Shown here: piece after piece, positions 47,320 through 59,169 of the stretch
How the letters are laid out: every line of letters starts with the position of its first letter
Position numbering within the stretch: the stretch's first letter is position 1
NCBI RefSeq assembly: GCF_026745355.1
Contig: NC_079205.1
Location: forward strand, 34,175,637-34,239,636
Direction: 5' to 3'
DNA: 64,000 nucleotides
Origin: Beta vulgaris subsp. vulgaris
Lineage: Eukaryota > Streptophyta > Magnoliopsida > Caryophyllales > Amaranthaceae
Notes under the pieces: generated by a model
What the model saw: the letters and a program-made list of their open reading frames with translations, nothing else
What the model was told of the DNA's origin: nothing
Database searches by the model: none
Translations under genes and position numbers: made by a program

Positions 47320-47727
47320 TTATCTAGTTGAAGATTCTGGCCAATTATCAGGGGCTTGTGTTTCGTCTGAGTCGTATCCAATTGTCGGCGAAGATGGTGG
47401 TGGTGGAAGTTCGGTCGGAGATGGGGGTTGCAAATACCTTGTCCTCTTGTTACTAGTGTCTCTTTCGCACTCAAGTGTGTCGGGGGCTACTTCACCCACG
47501 AAACCCACTTCAACTGGTGATGTTTTTGGGAGACACACTTCAACCTTGCTGCAACTGTTGTCTTTGACATCAGATCTCAAATCAGAAAAATCCTCGTCTT
47601 CATGAGCAAGATCAAAGTTGACCTCCTCTTTTAAGCTAGATCAATGTCCCATAGGGTGCTTCAACTTCGTCAAGTTTACATATTCCTCATCACTTTCAGA
47701 AGAATAATAATAGTAGTAAGGATCCAT
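47320..47727 (-). pseudogene. Small acidic ORF interrupted by one in-frame TGA
   Basis: The minus-strand frame starts at an ATG at 47727 and encodes MDPYYYYYSSESDEEYV, then meets TGA at 47643-47641. It continues in the same frame without another stop to TAG at 47322-47320. The downstream part is acidic and proline-rich (LPPPPSSPTIGYDSDET). Without the TGA it would be about 135 residues. I do not recognise a family. It may be a gene with one nonsense mutation, a pseudogene, or the second part may begin at its own ATG at 47580. Confidence 0.4.
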
Positions 47728-48426
47728 TGATGAAATGAAACTTGATAGAGAGAAAGAGAGAGAACGTCGAAGGTATATTGGAGCAACGCCGATTTCTAGG
47801 GTTCTTGAAGAGTGAATTGAGCACATCAAAGGAGAGAACAATGGCGCATAGCAAATTGAGTAAGTAAATTCTCCATAGATCGAAGGAGAGAAGATCGAAA
47901 GAGAAAGGGTCAAAGTTTTAGGGTTCTTGAAGGTGAAGAACTGATTGAAAATTTAATCGAAAGAGAGTAGATGTTTCTAGATTCAGGGTTCTTATAATTT
48001 CAGTAAATTGAAGGAAATGGGAAAAAAGTTCACTTGATTTTATTTTTAAAGCTACTAGTAATGGGGATATAAGGTAAGTAGATTAATTAATAAATTGAAG
48101 AAAATGGTTAGTAGGTGAATAATTAATATTAGAAGTTAATAATAAGGGTAAAAAGGATAATTTCATGCCATGAAAAGCTTACTGAAAAAGAAAATGGTGC
48201 AACTATTATAACATTTTTGAAAAAGGAATACAGTGCAACTATTTTAAAACGGAGAAAACATTACACAGGGGAGTTACACGAGGGAGGAACCAACACTTTT
48301 GGTAGAAATTCATTAACTGCATGAAATAATAAGCTCCAGTACCGTTAGATGGAATGAAAAATGTTGTTAATTGGTGATGATTTTAAAGAACTTAGATGGT
48401 ATAAGGTGATTATTTTGAAAATGTTG

Positions 48427-48512
48427 TTTTTTTTTTTAAATCCATATGAGCCACGAAGGCAATCGTTCACAACACCTCAATCTTAACCATTAGGACAAGA
48501 CATCCTTGGTGA
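48427..48512 (-). repeat. Truncated tRNA-derived SINE
   Basis: The minus strand reads CTAATGGTTAAGATTGAGGT (A-box region), then TTGCCTTCGTGGCTCATATG and a poly-A tail. It lacks the internal B-box segment present in the copy at 49430, so it has an internal deletion. Confidence 0.72.
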
Positions 48513-48653
48513 AAAAAAAAGAGAGTGGGTTCTATAAGAAGGTTATTGTGAAAACAAAAAGTCAAAAACCTAAAAAGAAAAACCTAGCAATCGCCATGGG
48601 TTCATCATATGTCGAATAAGGGCCTAAGCTCTAATATCGTAGTCCAAACAAAA

Positions 48654-48720
48654 AGGCCCAGATTACATTTATACTATGCAAATTAAAGCTGCTTCTCTTA
48701 GCTGCAGCACCAAACCCTAG
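48654..48720 (+). promoter_or_regulatory. Promoter motifs of RPL10A: AGGCCCA and telo-box
   Basis: AGGCCCA (48654-48660, a site II-like element) lies about 50 bp before AAACCCTAG (48712-48720, telo-box). This pair is characteristic of plant ribosomal-protein gene promoters (established knowledge) and fits the gene that follows. A possible 5' UTR intron runs 48741-48839 (CCG/GTACAC to TTAGCAG/G). Confidence 0.65.
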
Positions 48721-48864
48721 CAATCTCTTTCCAGTCTCCGGTACACTCTCTCTCTCCTCATTCCTCTGTAATCTGTATTTTGTTGAATCTCTTAACTCCA
48801 ATTAATTTTAATTCACCATTTTTGTGGTATTGTTAGCAGGTTTTGCTCCTTATAAGCTTTAATC

Positions 48865-51654
48865 ATGAGGTATGTTTTTTTTTTTCTTTTCCGATTCTTC
48901 TATCTTTTTTAATGCTTGTGTTTATGTGGCTATTATAAGGATTTGCTATTTAGAGATATTGTCATGGTTTTTTTCTCATTCTGCTTTACTGTGAGAAATG
49001 GTTGTTCTTTTTTTCGTAAAATCTTAGATTGTATTATTAGGTGATTACTTGTGAGAGAATATGAAGTGCTTATTATTTGTTGGCATTCAAATTTGTTGCG
49101 TGAATTGATTTGCAAGATCTTGATAATTTTATCATTTATCCTCAGAAGTTATAGAATGAGTTGATTTTTTGCGTTCTTGTTGAGTAATTGAACATAAAGT
49201 AAGGTTTTTTTCGTATACATTTATATCTGTTTGAAACACTCCCTTTGTATTAAAGTAGGCCGTATGTGATTGGCATTTTTCCTTGATCATGCCATTTGGC
49301 ATTTGATTAAGAGATTGCAAACGATCTGAACACTTTGTCGCAACGCTGTGATACCAATAGAGTAAGGATCATAGTAGCTTTTTTAAAATCTAAAGAGCGT
49401 CTAGGCTAACCACAGAGAAGTTCATTCTATCAAGTATGTCTTTGCCTGGTGGTTAAGATTGAGGTGTTGTGAACAATCACTGGTTTGAATTCCCCTCCCC
49501 TTCTTTGTACTTTGTATTGCCTTCGTGGCTCATATGGATAAGAAAAAAACAGAGAAGTTTATTCTAACACGGATTAGTAAAACCGAAAAAAAAAGAGAGA
49601 TTGGCTAGGTGGTTTAACGATTATGATGTTGTTTGAAGATAGTAGATTGCAAAAAGCCTAAAAGCAGGCCAAGTAGGAGCTACTTGTTTGAAATTGTTTT
49701 TTTATTCTTGATGCAAGTTTTAATAAATATTATGCTCAACATTAGCAAGGATTGATACCAAAAACCCAATGCGTTCTATTTTACTAAATTGTAGGTACCA
49801 TAATCAAAGACTGTATTCCTCTGTTTATTACTTGATTTATTTGTCACATCCCCTCTAGTTATCTTTTAGTGTTGTGTGATTGATTGTAAATTATATTATT
49901 TCGTCAATGCAGTAAGCTTCAGAGTGAAGCAGTGAGAGAAGCCATCACTGGGATTAAAAGTGATGCAGTAGAGAAGAATCGCAAGTTTACCGAGACAATT
50001 GAGCTCCAGATTGGACTGAAGAATTATGATCCACAAAAGGATAAGCGTTTCAGTGGTTCTGTTAAGTTGCCACACATTCCTCGTCCTAAGATGAAAGTTT
50101 GCATGCTTGGAGATGCACAACATGTGGAAGAGGTAATTATTATGTGCTTTCAGATTTCTCTCTCGTCATTTATGGTTTATGGAAGCTTTAGACCTGTTGT
50201 GAGATCCCTAACAATTGTGGTTTGTGGAAGCTTTTAGACTTGTTACTTGTTAGCTCTTGTTAGGCCATGTTGAGCAACAACTTCATAAGTTGCTTCTAGA
50301 ATGGTGTTTGTTGAAGTATTGAAAAATCTCTTTTATTGGTTGAAACTGTGTTTGGGAAATACTCCAAAAATAAGCTTTTGGGAGGTAGAGTTAGCTTTTG
50401 GAGTAGGATTGTGGATGTAAATTACAGCTTGTCTTTGGTCTTTTACTAATCCAACACCTCTTTTAACTAAGACTACGATTATTTAGAAAGGTTTGTTGAC
50501 AGTTAATCTCAAACAAGGTTCATATAACAACTGCAAACAGCTACTATGACAACCATGAACATGTCCTTATTTCCATGACAATAATGGCAAATTTTTAAGT
50601 TACCTAAGGATTACAAGAACATGCTTTTGGATTGATCATGTTTCTTTGATTCCAGTTTTGGGTTCCTTATTTGTTGATTGTAAAGATATTATGTGCTTTT
50701 GCTGACTTTCCTGTAATATGTTTGGCTGTTGAAGCCATATGCCTGGGCTTTATTCCTATTTTCATTGCTGATACAAGTGTGTGATGTGATGATAGGCTGA
50801 GAGGATAGGTTTGGAATGGATGGATGTCGAAGCGTTGAAGAAACTTAACAAGAATAAGAAATTGGTTAAGAAGCTTGCAAAGAAGTACCATGCTTTCCTT
50901 GCATCTGAAGCTGTTATTAAGCAGATTCCTCGTTTGCTCGGTCCTGGTCTCAACAAGGCTGGCAAGTGAACTGACTAATTCCTTGCTATAAGATGATTAG
51001 CTTATTACATAATTCTACTAGGATTACTGTGATGTTCATTTGTCCGATGAAAGAATATTTAACATTAGTCTCGCTGCAGACCTGCAGTTTACTGGCTTTA
51101 GATGACATGTTGCATCAATCTGATTATGTTTTAGTTCATCACTCATCAGTGTACCTTTTGAAGTCAGCGCTTGTTTAATCTTTTGTTTCTTACTCCTGGG
51201 TATCTTTTATGTTCTCAGGTAAGTTCCCAACTCTAGTCACCCACCAAGAACCCTTGGAGAACAAAGTGAATGAGATCAAGGCAACTGTGAAGTTTCAGCT
51301 TAAAAAAGTTCTCTGCATGGGAGTTGCTGTTGGTAATTGTAGTATGGATGAGAAACAGATTTTCCAAAATGTGCAAATGAGTGTCAACTTTCTCGTATCG
51401 CTGTTGAAGAAAAATTGGCAAAATGTGAGGATCTATATTTCTCAAATTGCTTGTAGTTACATTTTTTATTTCAACAAAAAGAAATGGTTTTGTTTAGGTG
51501 TCATCTTCTCTGCTGCAAGAAAAAAGCTTTATATTTCCAAAAAACCGTTAAACTGGAACCTCCTTATATTTGAATTAACTTACTTTCTCTGTATTGTCAG
51601 GTCCGATGCTTGTACCTGAAGAGTTCCATGGGTAAGCCGTACCGCATCTTCTAA
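48865..51654 (+). CDS. RPL10A: 60S ribosomal protein L10a (uL1)
   Basis: Five coding exons join in frame: 48865-48869, 49913-50132, 50796-50961, 51219-51424 and 51601-51654, giving 216 residues, the usual length. Exon 1 contributes only ATGAG. The protein begins [13 protein letters not shown] and contains [17 protein letters not shown], the uL1 signature region around [16 protein letters not shown], and ends [10 protein letters not shown]. It forms the L1 stalk of the large cytosolic ribosomal subunit, near the E site (family knowledge). Intron 3 uses a GC donor (GG/GCAAGT at 50962) with a normal AG acceptor. Only this choice restores AGKFP; the GT donor three bases later does not. Intron 1 holds a SINE. 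No disruption is visible, so the gene looks functional. Confidence 0.95.
49430..49548 (+). mobile_element. tRNA-derived SINE in intron 1 of RPL10A
   Basis: An A-box-like TGGTGGTTAAGATTGAGG and B-box-like GGTTTGAATTCCC are spaced as in a tRNA promoter, followed by a tRNA-unrelated tail GCCTTCGTGGCTCATATGGA and an A-rich end. It is flanked by an 18-bp direct repeat ACAGAGAAGTT(C/T)ATTCTA (49412-49429 and 49549-49566) with one mismatch, the signature of LINE-mediated insertion. Confidence 0.87.
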
Positions 51655-52946
51655 AACAGACCCTATCTATCGTTGTATTTGGTTAAAATGCTTTGTAGGA
51701 ATTCCAGTTTTGTTGATTACCTAGTAGTACACTTTTACTTGTTGTGAGCTCAGGTATACACTGATGATGTCGTTGAATGAAATGGCCAAATCTTTTCTAC
51801 TTAGTATTGTTCTCAGCAACATTTGATGTTATTTTTACCCTTTTTTGAACTTTTTGATAGTTATATTTTATTGGGGTTATGTATCTGCCATTAGTTTCCT
51901 GTATGATGTGGTTGTGGCAATTTTATGGAAGTAGTTGATGGTAATTGGTATGACGAGTGACAGACAATCATATTCCATATCCTTTGTTTCTTATTGATGC
52001 ATCATATTGATTGGACATACTTTTTGATGTACATTTTTAACTACCAATATTTTTAAATATATATTATTAAAAGTCATAAAAAAATAATATATGCATTGAG
52101 ATTAACCAATTAAAAATTAAAATTATGATATTTATCTTTATAAATTATTAATTAAAAATGGTCAAAGTGAGTATCTAGAAGGGGTAAGATGTTAATATGC
52201 TGCATTTATTAGGAAATGAGGATGTATTAACTAGTGTATTTTATCACCTTTTAGTAAAGTGAAAGTATAGGTCAAATTGTTCGACTCAAATAAGGTTGTT
52301 TGCGGTTTGGGTTGGTGCGGTTTGTGATATAACTAACCCAAATTGGAAATATATGGTTTGACATTTTTCCAACATAAACCGCACTGCACTTTTGTCCAAA
52401 CTAACCTAAAACGAATTGTGCAAAATGGTTTCGTGTGGTTTAACCATTTTTTTCCTCTACGACATTAATTTTGTAATTTAAGAGTGAAAAAAATTTGTTA
52501 GTAAAGTATAGAGCGTCCAAATAAATATGAAGTTAAGCCCTTTAAAATCGATCGGATATTTCTCTTTTTTAATGTAAACTCCATCGCGAGGTAGAGGATA
52601 GAGGTGGTACCACCTCGAATTCCAAGCATTGTCTAGGTTTTGAATTCTCATCTGAACAATATGTTGGGCATTTACTTCTGGGCTGTTTAGTCTTGTATTT
52701 TGCCTCTGAATTGGTGTGTTATGCTTGCTAGTAGTCTAGCAAGAGGTAGTATTTGGACCAATTATCTTTCTTAATAATAAAAAATTGTAAACTCAACCTT
52801 TTTCCTCTCCTCTAATTTCTTTACTTTCACTTCCGTTGTCATTCTTTCCGACACTTTCGAGACTCCAATATCACGGATTAAGAAATCATGGTCTTCATCA
52901 ACTGAAAAATTGAGGGTTGAAAGCCTGAATTTGTGTTCAATTAGTA
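51655..52946. other. 3' flank of RPL10A and AT-rich intergenic DNA
   Basis: The 3' UTR should occupy the first few hundred bases. From about 52020 the DNA is AT-rich with short phrases such as GGTTTGGGTTGGTGCGGTTT, but no ORF or repeat boundary was recognised. Confidence 0.4.
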
Positions 52947-53942
52947 GATCCTGGACCAAGGTGTAGGATGAGCATCCTACACCAGCTCCAAAACGCAAGG
53001 CAAGAACAATGTAACGCATCATTCAACATGCAAAAAAGTAATTGATTTGACAGCTAATGTACATTCCCATTACATCCAGTGTACATGTTGAAAATACAAA
53101 AAGTAACTGATTTGACAGAACTGTTCACCATTTGATAACTGATTTGATGTCAACCGCCATCAATTCCCCCCATATACTGTTCACCACTTCTATCTTTTCC
53201 ACACTCAACCTCCTTGTACATTCTTGGCTTCGTGGTTCATTAACAAAATCAAAATGTACAATGACAGCCCCCAGCTGAAAGTAACCCAATTCCTGAAGCT
53301 GATGTCAAGTGAGTAATTTGCAATCTTTGTACACTGGGTGTGTTGATGTTTGTTCACTAATAAGATTCAATATGTACAATTACAGTCTCATACCGAAATT
53401 CACCACTTATCTCTTTTCCACACTCAACCTCCTTGTACATTCTTCGCTTTGTGGTTGTTCATCAATAAAATCAAAATGTACAATGACAACCCCCCAGCTG
53501 AAAGTAACCCAATTCATGAAGCTGATGTCAAGTGAGTAATTTGCAATCTTTGTACACTGGGTGTGTTGATGTTTGTTCACTAATGAAATTCAATATGTAC
53601 AATTACAGTCCCATACCAAAATATTTCAAGTGAGTAATTTCCAATCTTTGTACACTAGTGTGTTTGATGTTTGTTCACTAATGAAATTCAATATGTACAA
53701 TTACAGTCTCATACCAAAATTCAATAAAATCACAATGTACACTAATTGTCATTGCTTTGATCACTGAAAATCCCCCAATGTACACTCGTATATTATTGTA
53801 CACCAAACCTATGCATTTGTACATTAAAAACATTGTTTCACGTGATGAGAGAGAAAGAGCTGGCCCGCTTTCAAAAATATTGCCAAAAGCCAGCCACATG
53901 GGTAAGGTGTAAGATGCTCACCCTACACCTCGGTGAAGGATC
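52947..53942. mobile_element. Foldback element of about 1 kb with internal tandem repeat
   Basis: The ends (52947-52989 and 53901-53942) are imperfect inverted repeats that share GATCCT and GGTGTAGG(A/G)TGAGCATC. The left end contains the near-perfect palindrome GGTGTAGGATG/CATCCTACACC. The interior holds two to three copies of a unit of about 220 bp containing CAATCTTTGTACACTGGGTG and AATATGTACAATTACAGTC. No target duplication was established, and the class is unknown. Confidence 0.6.
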
Positions 53943-54708
53943 TAATTTGCGATTTGTTTTGGGAGTTTGATCGCCTTTTAAATAGTGATCATGGGTTTCA
54001 GCATCCAACGAAAAGTGGGTTTGTTGTGGTTGATTTGTGGAAGGTTAAGCATTTGCAGGAGAGCATCATTAGACCACATAAGCTTATTAATTAAGGTTAC
54101 AAAGTTTCTGCAAGGCTAGCTCTTTTGTTAGGTAAATTGAATATAACTTTTGCTACTTAATTCGAAACGTTATAATTTTTTATCATTTGAGAGTGCTTGA
54201 AATATGCTTAATTAAATAAGATCTATTTACAATATAGTTTTACAATTCATCATATATTTAACTAGATGGATGGTAAGACATCATTTAGTCTTTCTTTTAG
54301 ATAAATATAATAATAACTATAACTATATTGAACTATATGTGACTATGTCATTTTATCATAGGTCCAATTTACATGATTAAACATATTATCTTTCAAAACC
54401 TCAGCCTTACGAATCCAAATCCTATAGAGTTTGAATAAAATTCTACAAGGCATAATTGTATATGAACCATACATTTTAAAATGAAAGGCTCGTATTGGTG
54501 GGGGGGATAAGGGGTTTTTTGATGAGAAACAATAGAGACGTTTTTTAATTCAGTGGTTGATATTTGATATTGCTCAAACTCAATTGATCCAAACACCAAC
54601 CTTACTCAATTGAATCAAAGCAATTTAGTATTGCAACAAAATTTTATTGTTACAACAAAAATTAAGATCTATAACAACAAAGTTATATATTATAATATAT
54701 ATTATAAT

Positions 54709-54738
<30 letters not shown>
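53943..54738. other. Intergenic DNA ending in a TA microsatellite
   Basis: AT-rich without gene content. (TA)n runs at about 54683-54737 border the next element. Confidence 0.45.
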
Positions 54739-54739
<1 letters not shown>

Positions 54740-55748
54740 GGAATGGGATCTTGTGAAAACACCCATAAAGCTAAAAACTGAAAACTAAAGATCTGAGCCG
54801 TTGATTGTAAGATCGACGATTGCACACCACAACAAAAAAACACACTCACACACCACACCCCGCTCTATTTCCTCTCACACTCTTACTCACCTATCTGTTT
54901 CTCTCTCTCTTATGTTCTTCTGACCTCTCTTGCTCTCACTATTCATCTTCCCTTAAAAAAAACCTAGAAGCAAATCCATTATTCAATTGTTCACCTTTCA
55001 TTAAACGCCAGAGAAGTGTTTCGTGGGTGAGTCCGAATACGAGGAAGTTACACGGCGGAGGACAACGGCGTAAGGAGGATGCGATGGTTGAGAGTTCGAC
55101 ATGTGTCATGTGGTCGGTGGTGTTTGAGATGGATGCGTATTGGAGGAGTGCAGTGGAGATTTGGTCGGTGGTGGTTGAAGTGGTGGTGGTCGGTGGTGGT
55201 TGAGTGGTGGTAGTGGAGTTGAAGAGAGTGAGGTAGAATGTGAAGGTGAAGAGAGTGAAGAATGCGAGAAGCCATAAACAAGGAGATGATGATGTGGTTG
55301 GTTTGTAGATTGATGGGTGGAAAACGATGAGTTTTTGGGTGGGTTTCATTTTTAATTTTTTGAGATTGGAGGAGAGAGAAAATATGAGATGGGGATTTTT
55401 GAATTGAATGGGAGATTTTGGTGTAGATTTGTTGAAGACTTAAAAGTTACCCTTATAATACTCAAAGTTACCCTTATAATACTCAAAGTTATCCTTATAA
55501 TACTCAAAGTTACCCTAGAAAGATGAAAATATATATTATGATATAATAAAGTTATCCTAAACGTACTAAAAGTTACCCTTATAATATATAAAGTTGCCCT
55601 GGAAATATATAAAGTTATCCTTAATATAATGAAGTTACCCTAAAACAGGCAAAAGTTACCCCTAAAATATATAAAGTTACCCTAAAAGTGGTAAAAGTTA
55701 CCCTTGTTTTCAGTTTTCAGACTAAGAGATGTTTTCAGCGAATCCTAC

Positions 55749-55753
<5 letters not shown>
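54739..55753 (-). mobile_element. Microsatellite-embedded element, copy 2 (inverted)
   Basis: It is bounded by (TA)n on both sides. The left end, TAGGAATGGGATCTTGTGAA, and right end, GCGAATCCTACCCCTA, match the right and left ends of the element at 28202-29541 in inverted orientation. The array AAAGTTACCCTTATAATA (55438-55710) is the complement of the GGGTAACTTT array in copy 1. Middle sequences differ. Confidence 0.72.
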
Positions 55754-55788
<35 letters not shown>

Positions 55789-55790
<2 letters not shown>

Positions 55791-55997
55791 CCTCCGTTTT
55801 TTTTACTTGCAACACATTCTTAAAAGGAAAATAATTATTTACTTGCAACACTTTTTACTTTTGTTTTTCCTTTCTCTCTGTCTCTCTCTAATCACATGGG
55901 GCCCTCTTTTTTTTCCCCTCTCTACCTCTCTCCTATCCAAATTTAGCATTAGGGTTGATGAAAATAAAAGTGTTGCAAGTAAAAAAAAACAGAGGAA
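55789..55997. mobile_element. Stowaway-like MITE, 209 bp
   Basis: Inverted ends TTCCTCCGTTTTTTTTACTT and its complement with one mismatch extend to about 27 bp through GCAACAC. TA dinucleotides flank both sides, consistent with Tc1/mariner-class insertion. It sits directly beside the TA microsatellite of the preceding element. Confidence 0.75.
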
Positions 55998-56191
55998 TAT
56001 AGAGTTTCGAATGATGAAAAAGTTTGATATGATTTTTAAAACAACCTTATAATATTATTGAGAGCTCCACCTAATCATGACATGTCATTCTTTTTTAATT
56101 GTTTTTTCTTTTAAAATAGTGTTAAACATAGATTTAAATGCACATAAGGTGTTTCTAATAAGTGAATATTACACTCTTATTTTAAATAAAC

Positions 56192-57553
56192 TGTTGAACC
56201 CTAGTTTTGATAATGACAAAGAAACAAAGGAACAAACTAAGTAGTGAACTAATGAGTTATTTAAGTGTATGGTGTTTAAGGTATCAATGAAAGGAACTGG
56301 GAGAATACGAAGTCAAGGAAGAAGTCAAGAGAGGATTTCAAAGGCTAAGTAAAGAAGTTTCTATGTTGATACTGGAGCAAGCATTGGATCAAGAAGAATG
56401 AAGCTAGGCGTTTTATTTTCTAGTTCCAATGTAAAGGAACAAAGAAAGAATGGTAAGGAACAGTGGCAGCTATTTGAGAATAGAGAGTTTGTTCCTTTGT
56501 AAGGAACAAACTAAGTGGCACTAAACGAATATGTTAAAGGAACTTAGTTAATAAAAGGAACTAGACTTAGGCTGCAACAATATAACGGTTAAAAATATAT
56601 TGAGTAAGTCATGCCTAAATTATAGGAAATTAGTTATATCTAATTTCAAATGATAAAATCAGTTTTAAAAAGAAAATCTGTTTAGAAAAAGATTTTATTT
56701 TTCGGAAAAATAAGAAAATAAATATCCGGTTGTTAGAAAGATTTTTTAAAAGATATTATTTTCTTAAAGATTAAAAATTCAGTTTTAAAGATAAAAAATA
56801 TTTTTATAAAAACTGATTTTCGGATAAAGCTCAAGGAACTCCTATTACTTAGGAGTAATGGCTGAAATATATCCACGTTCATTTTAGTCATGGGATCATG
56901 GGACATGATGTGAAACGTGTTCCTTAGGGGAAGGAACATCATGGGTTAATGGACTAAACATGTATCTGTTTAATCCCACGTTCTTCATGATTAACACTAT
57001 AAATATAGAAGTCTAGATAAGTTCCAAATTGTGTCTGACTAAGTAATTAAGTGAGTTTAACTAATTAAGTGTCAGTGCCTTCATTCTCTCATAATAGCCA
57101 TTTGTTCTTTGCCTTCTTACTCTAATTCCACTAAGCTTATTTCGATCAATTGTATTTTGGTTTTTGGGGTAAGGGAACTTTGAGTGAAGTTCTGTAAGAG
57201 AAGAGGCTTTGAGTGAAGCTTGTATGTGTGAGAAAACTTCGAGTGAAGTTGAGAGGAACTGCTGTTAAGGGAACAGTGGCTCAGGAACTTGAGTTTAGGA
57301 ACTCAAGGTGTGGCTCGAGTTAGAATTAGGTTGTAACAAAGTTGTTTGGCCTAATTAGTGAAAGTGTTGAGTTTAAAATCCCTAGTGGTCGAGGTTGTTT
57401 CTTCTTGTTGGGCCCAAGAAGTTTTTCCTCGTAAAAATCCCTTGTGTTCCTTTAGCTTGTTTATTCGTTTAAGTTTTAATTTCCGCAAAAAGTTACGTTT
57501 ATTTCTACACCTACAATTCACCCCCCTCTTGTAGTGTTCCTAGGGAAATAACA
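56192..57553 (+). repeat. 5' LTR of the copia element
   Basis: It begins TGTTGAACCCTAG and ends TAGGGAAATAACA, just before the primer site, about 1.36 kb in all. A TATA box TATAAATA lies near 56998. Both boundaries are inferred from TG..CA and the primer site, because the 3' LTR is not available for comparison. Confidence 0.75.
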
Positions 57554-57554
57554 A

Positions 57555-57570
57555 TTGGTATCAGAGCTAG
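57555..57570 (+). other. Primer binding site, initiator-Met tRNA
   Basis: TTGGTATCAGAGCTAG directly follows the LTR and is the standard plant copia site complementary to the 3' end of initiator methionine tRNA. Confidence 0.92.
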
Positions 57571-57618
57571 AACTCACGTAAGATAGGAAACCCTATTGAG
57601 AAAAAGATCCAAGGAACA

Positions 57619-58720
57619 ATGAATACCACCGAGAAACTTGAAGAAGGTTATTCCACTCAAAGGCCTCCTATGTTCAATGGGAAGTACTACAACTATTGGA
57701 AGAACCGCATGGAGATATTCATCAAAGCTGAAAACTATCAGGTATGGAGAGTCATTGAAGTTGGTGATTTCGAAGTCACAACTACAAATGACAAAAATGA
57801 GGTAACTCTAAACCCCTCTCTGATTATGACAAATCTGATTTTGAAAAAATGGAAGTAAATGCCATGGCTATTAAACTTTGCATTGTGGACTTGGACCCCA
57901 TGACATAATAGGATCATGGGATGCAAATCCGCAAAGCAAATATGGGATTTACTAGAAGTAACCCACGAAGGAACTAATGAAGTTAAAAGATCGAAAATTG
58001 ATTTACTTATGAATCAATATGAACTGTTCTGCATGAAATCCAAAGAAAGCATCCGAGACATGTTTACTCGTTTTACTAACATTATTAATGAGTTGGCTTC
58101 TCTTGGAAAGTTTATTTCATCTGAGGAACAGGTTCGAAAGGTTCTTAGGAGTCTTCCTAAGGACAGATGGATGGCTAAAGTCACTGCTCTTCAAGAAACA
58201 AAAGACTTCACTAAGTTCAACTTAGAACAGCTGGCAGGGTCACTTATGACTCATGAGCTTCACCTTGATACTGAATATGGTGAAAGCTCCAAATCAAAAT
58301 CAATTGCTCTCAAAGCAGATGATGAAGATGATTCGGACTCAGAAGAAGAAGAAGCAGCCCTCATGGTTCGAAAATTTCGAAAGATGTACAGGAACATGAA
58401 GAATGGAAACTTCAAAGGTAAAACTAAGAAATTTTCTAACAAAGCTGCTTGTCATAAATGTGGTAAGTACAGATCACTTCATCAAGGAATGTCCTCTTTG
58501 GGAAAATGACAAAACCAAAGAAAGGAACAAGGAACGCTTTGCTGAAAGGAACAAAGAATCAAAAGCACCTTTCTCTAAGGCAAATGTGCGCAAAGCTATG
58601 ATAGCTGCTTGGGGAGATTCAGAGACGGAAGAAGAAGAGGAACAACCAACTGAAGAAACAGCAAACCTTTGCCTCATGGCAAACACTGACGAAAAAAGAA
58701 GAAGAAAAATTAGGTAGTAA
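57619..58720 (+). pseudogene. Copia gag remnant
   Basis: An ATG-initiated frame begins with the N-terminal copia gag motif (PPMFNGKYYNYWKNRM). It is broken by a stop near 57856 and a TAA at 57907, then resumes with the UBN2-type gag domain (IWDLLEVTHEGTNEVK, RKVLRSLPKDRW). An acidic stretch EDDSDSEEEE precedes a first zinc knuckle (CHKCG, 58452 on), in the middle of which the frame changes. It would form the capsid-like particle and bind RNA (family role). It is inactive as it stands. Confidence 0.82.
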
Positions 58721-59169
58721 GTCAACATGGCTTGAGTCAGACTAGATGGTAAAACTATGAAATATATGATCTTCTTTATGATGCAATTCTTGAATGTAGA
58801 GATGAACGTGAAAAACGTAAACAAACGGAACAAGCCTTAAAGTTGCAAGGAACACATAGAATGGCTTAAGAAAATGAGAACGATGTCGAAACAAGATTCT
58901 TTGATTATTTGATAAAAACTTAAAAATCAAAGAATGTTATGAAAGTTTGAAAAATGAAAATTATCTAATTAATTTAGAGATTTCACACTTGAAGGAATTT
59001 GTCCCTGTTCTGAGTTCCTTTGATATAAGATCAACCCTTTGAAAGGATACAGATCTGAGATTGAAAAATGAATAAAGAGAAAAATTTTTAAAGGAACAGA
59101 TCTGTAATCTTAAAAAGGAACTGGTTGTCGCAAGGAACAGAGGCAAAATCATGAAAGTTCCTAAGTGGA

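Noticed and set aside
50993..51178. Short ORF between RPL10A exons 3 and 4
   Set aside because: It lies entirely within intron 3 of RPL10A, and the flanking exons join in frame without it.
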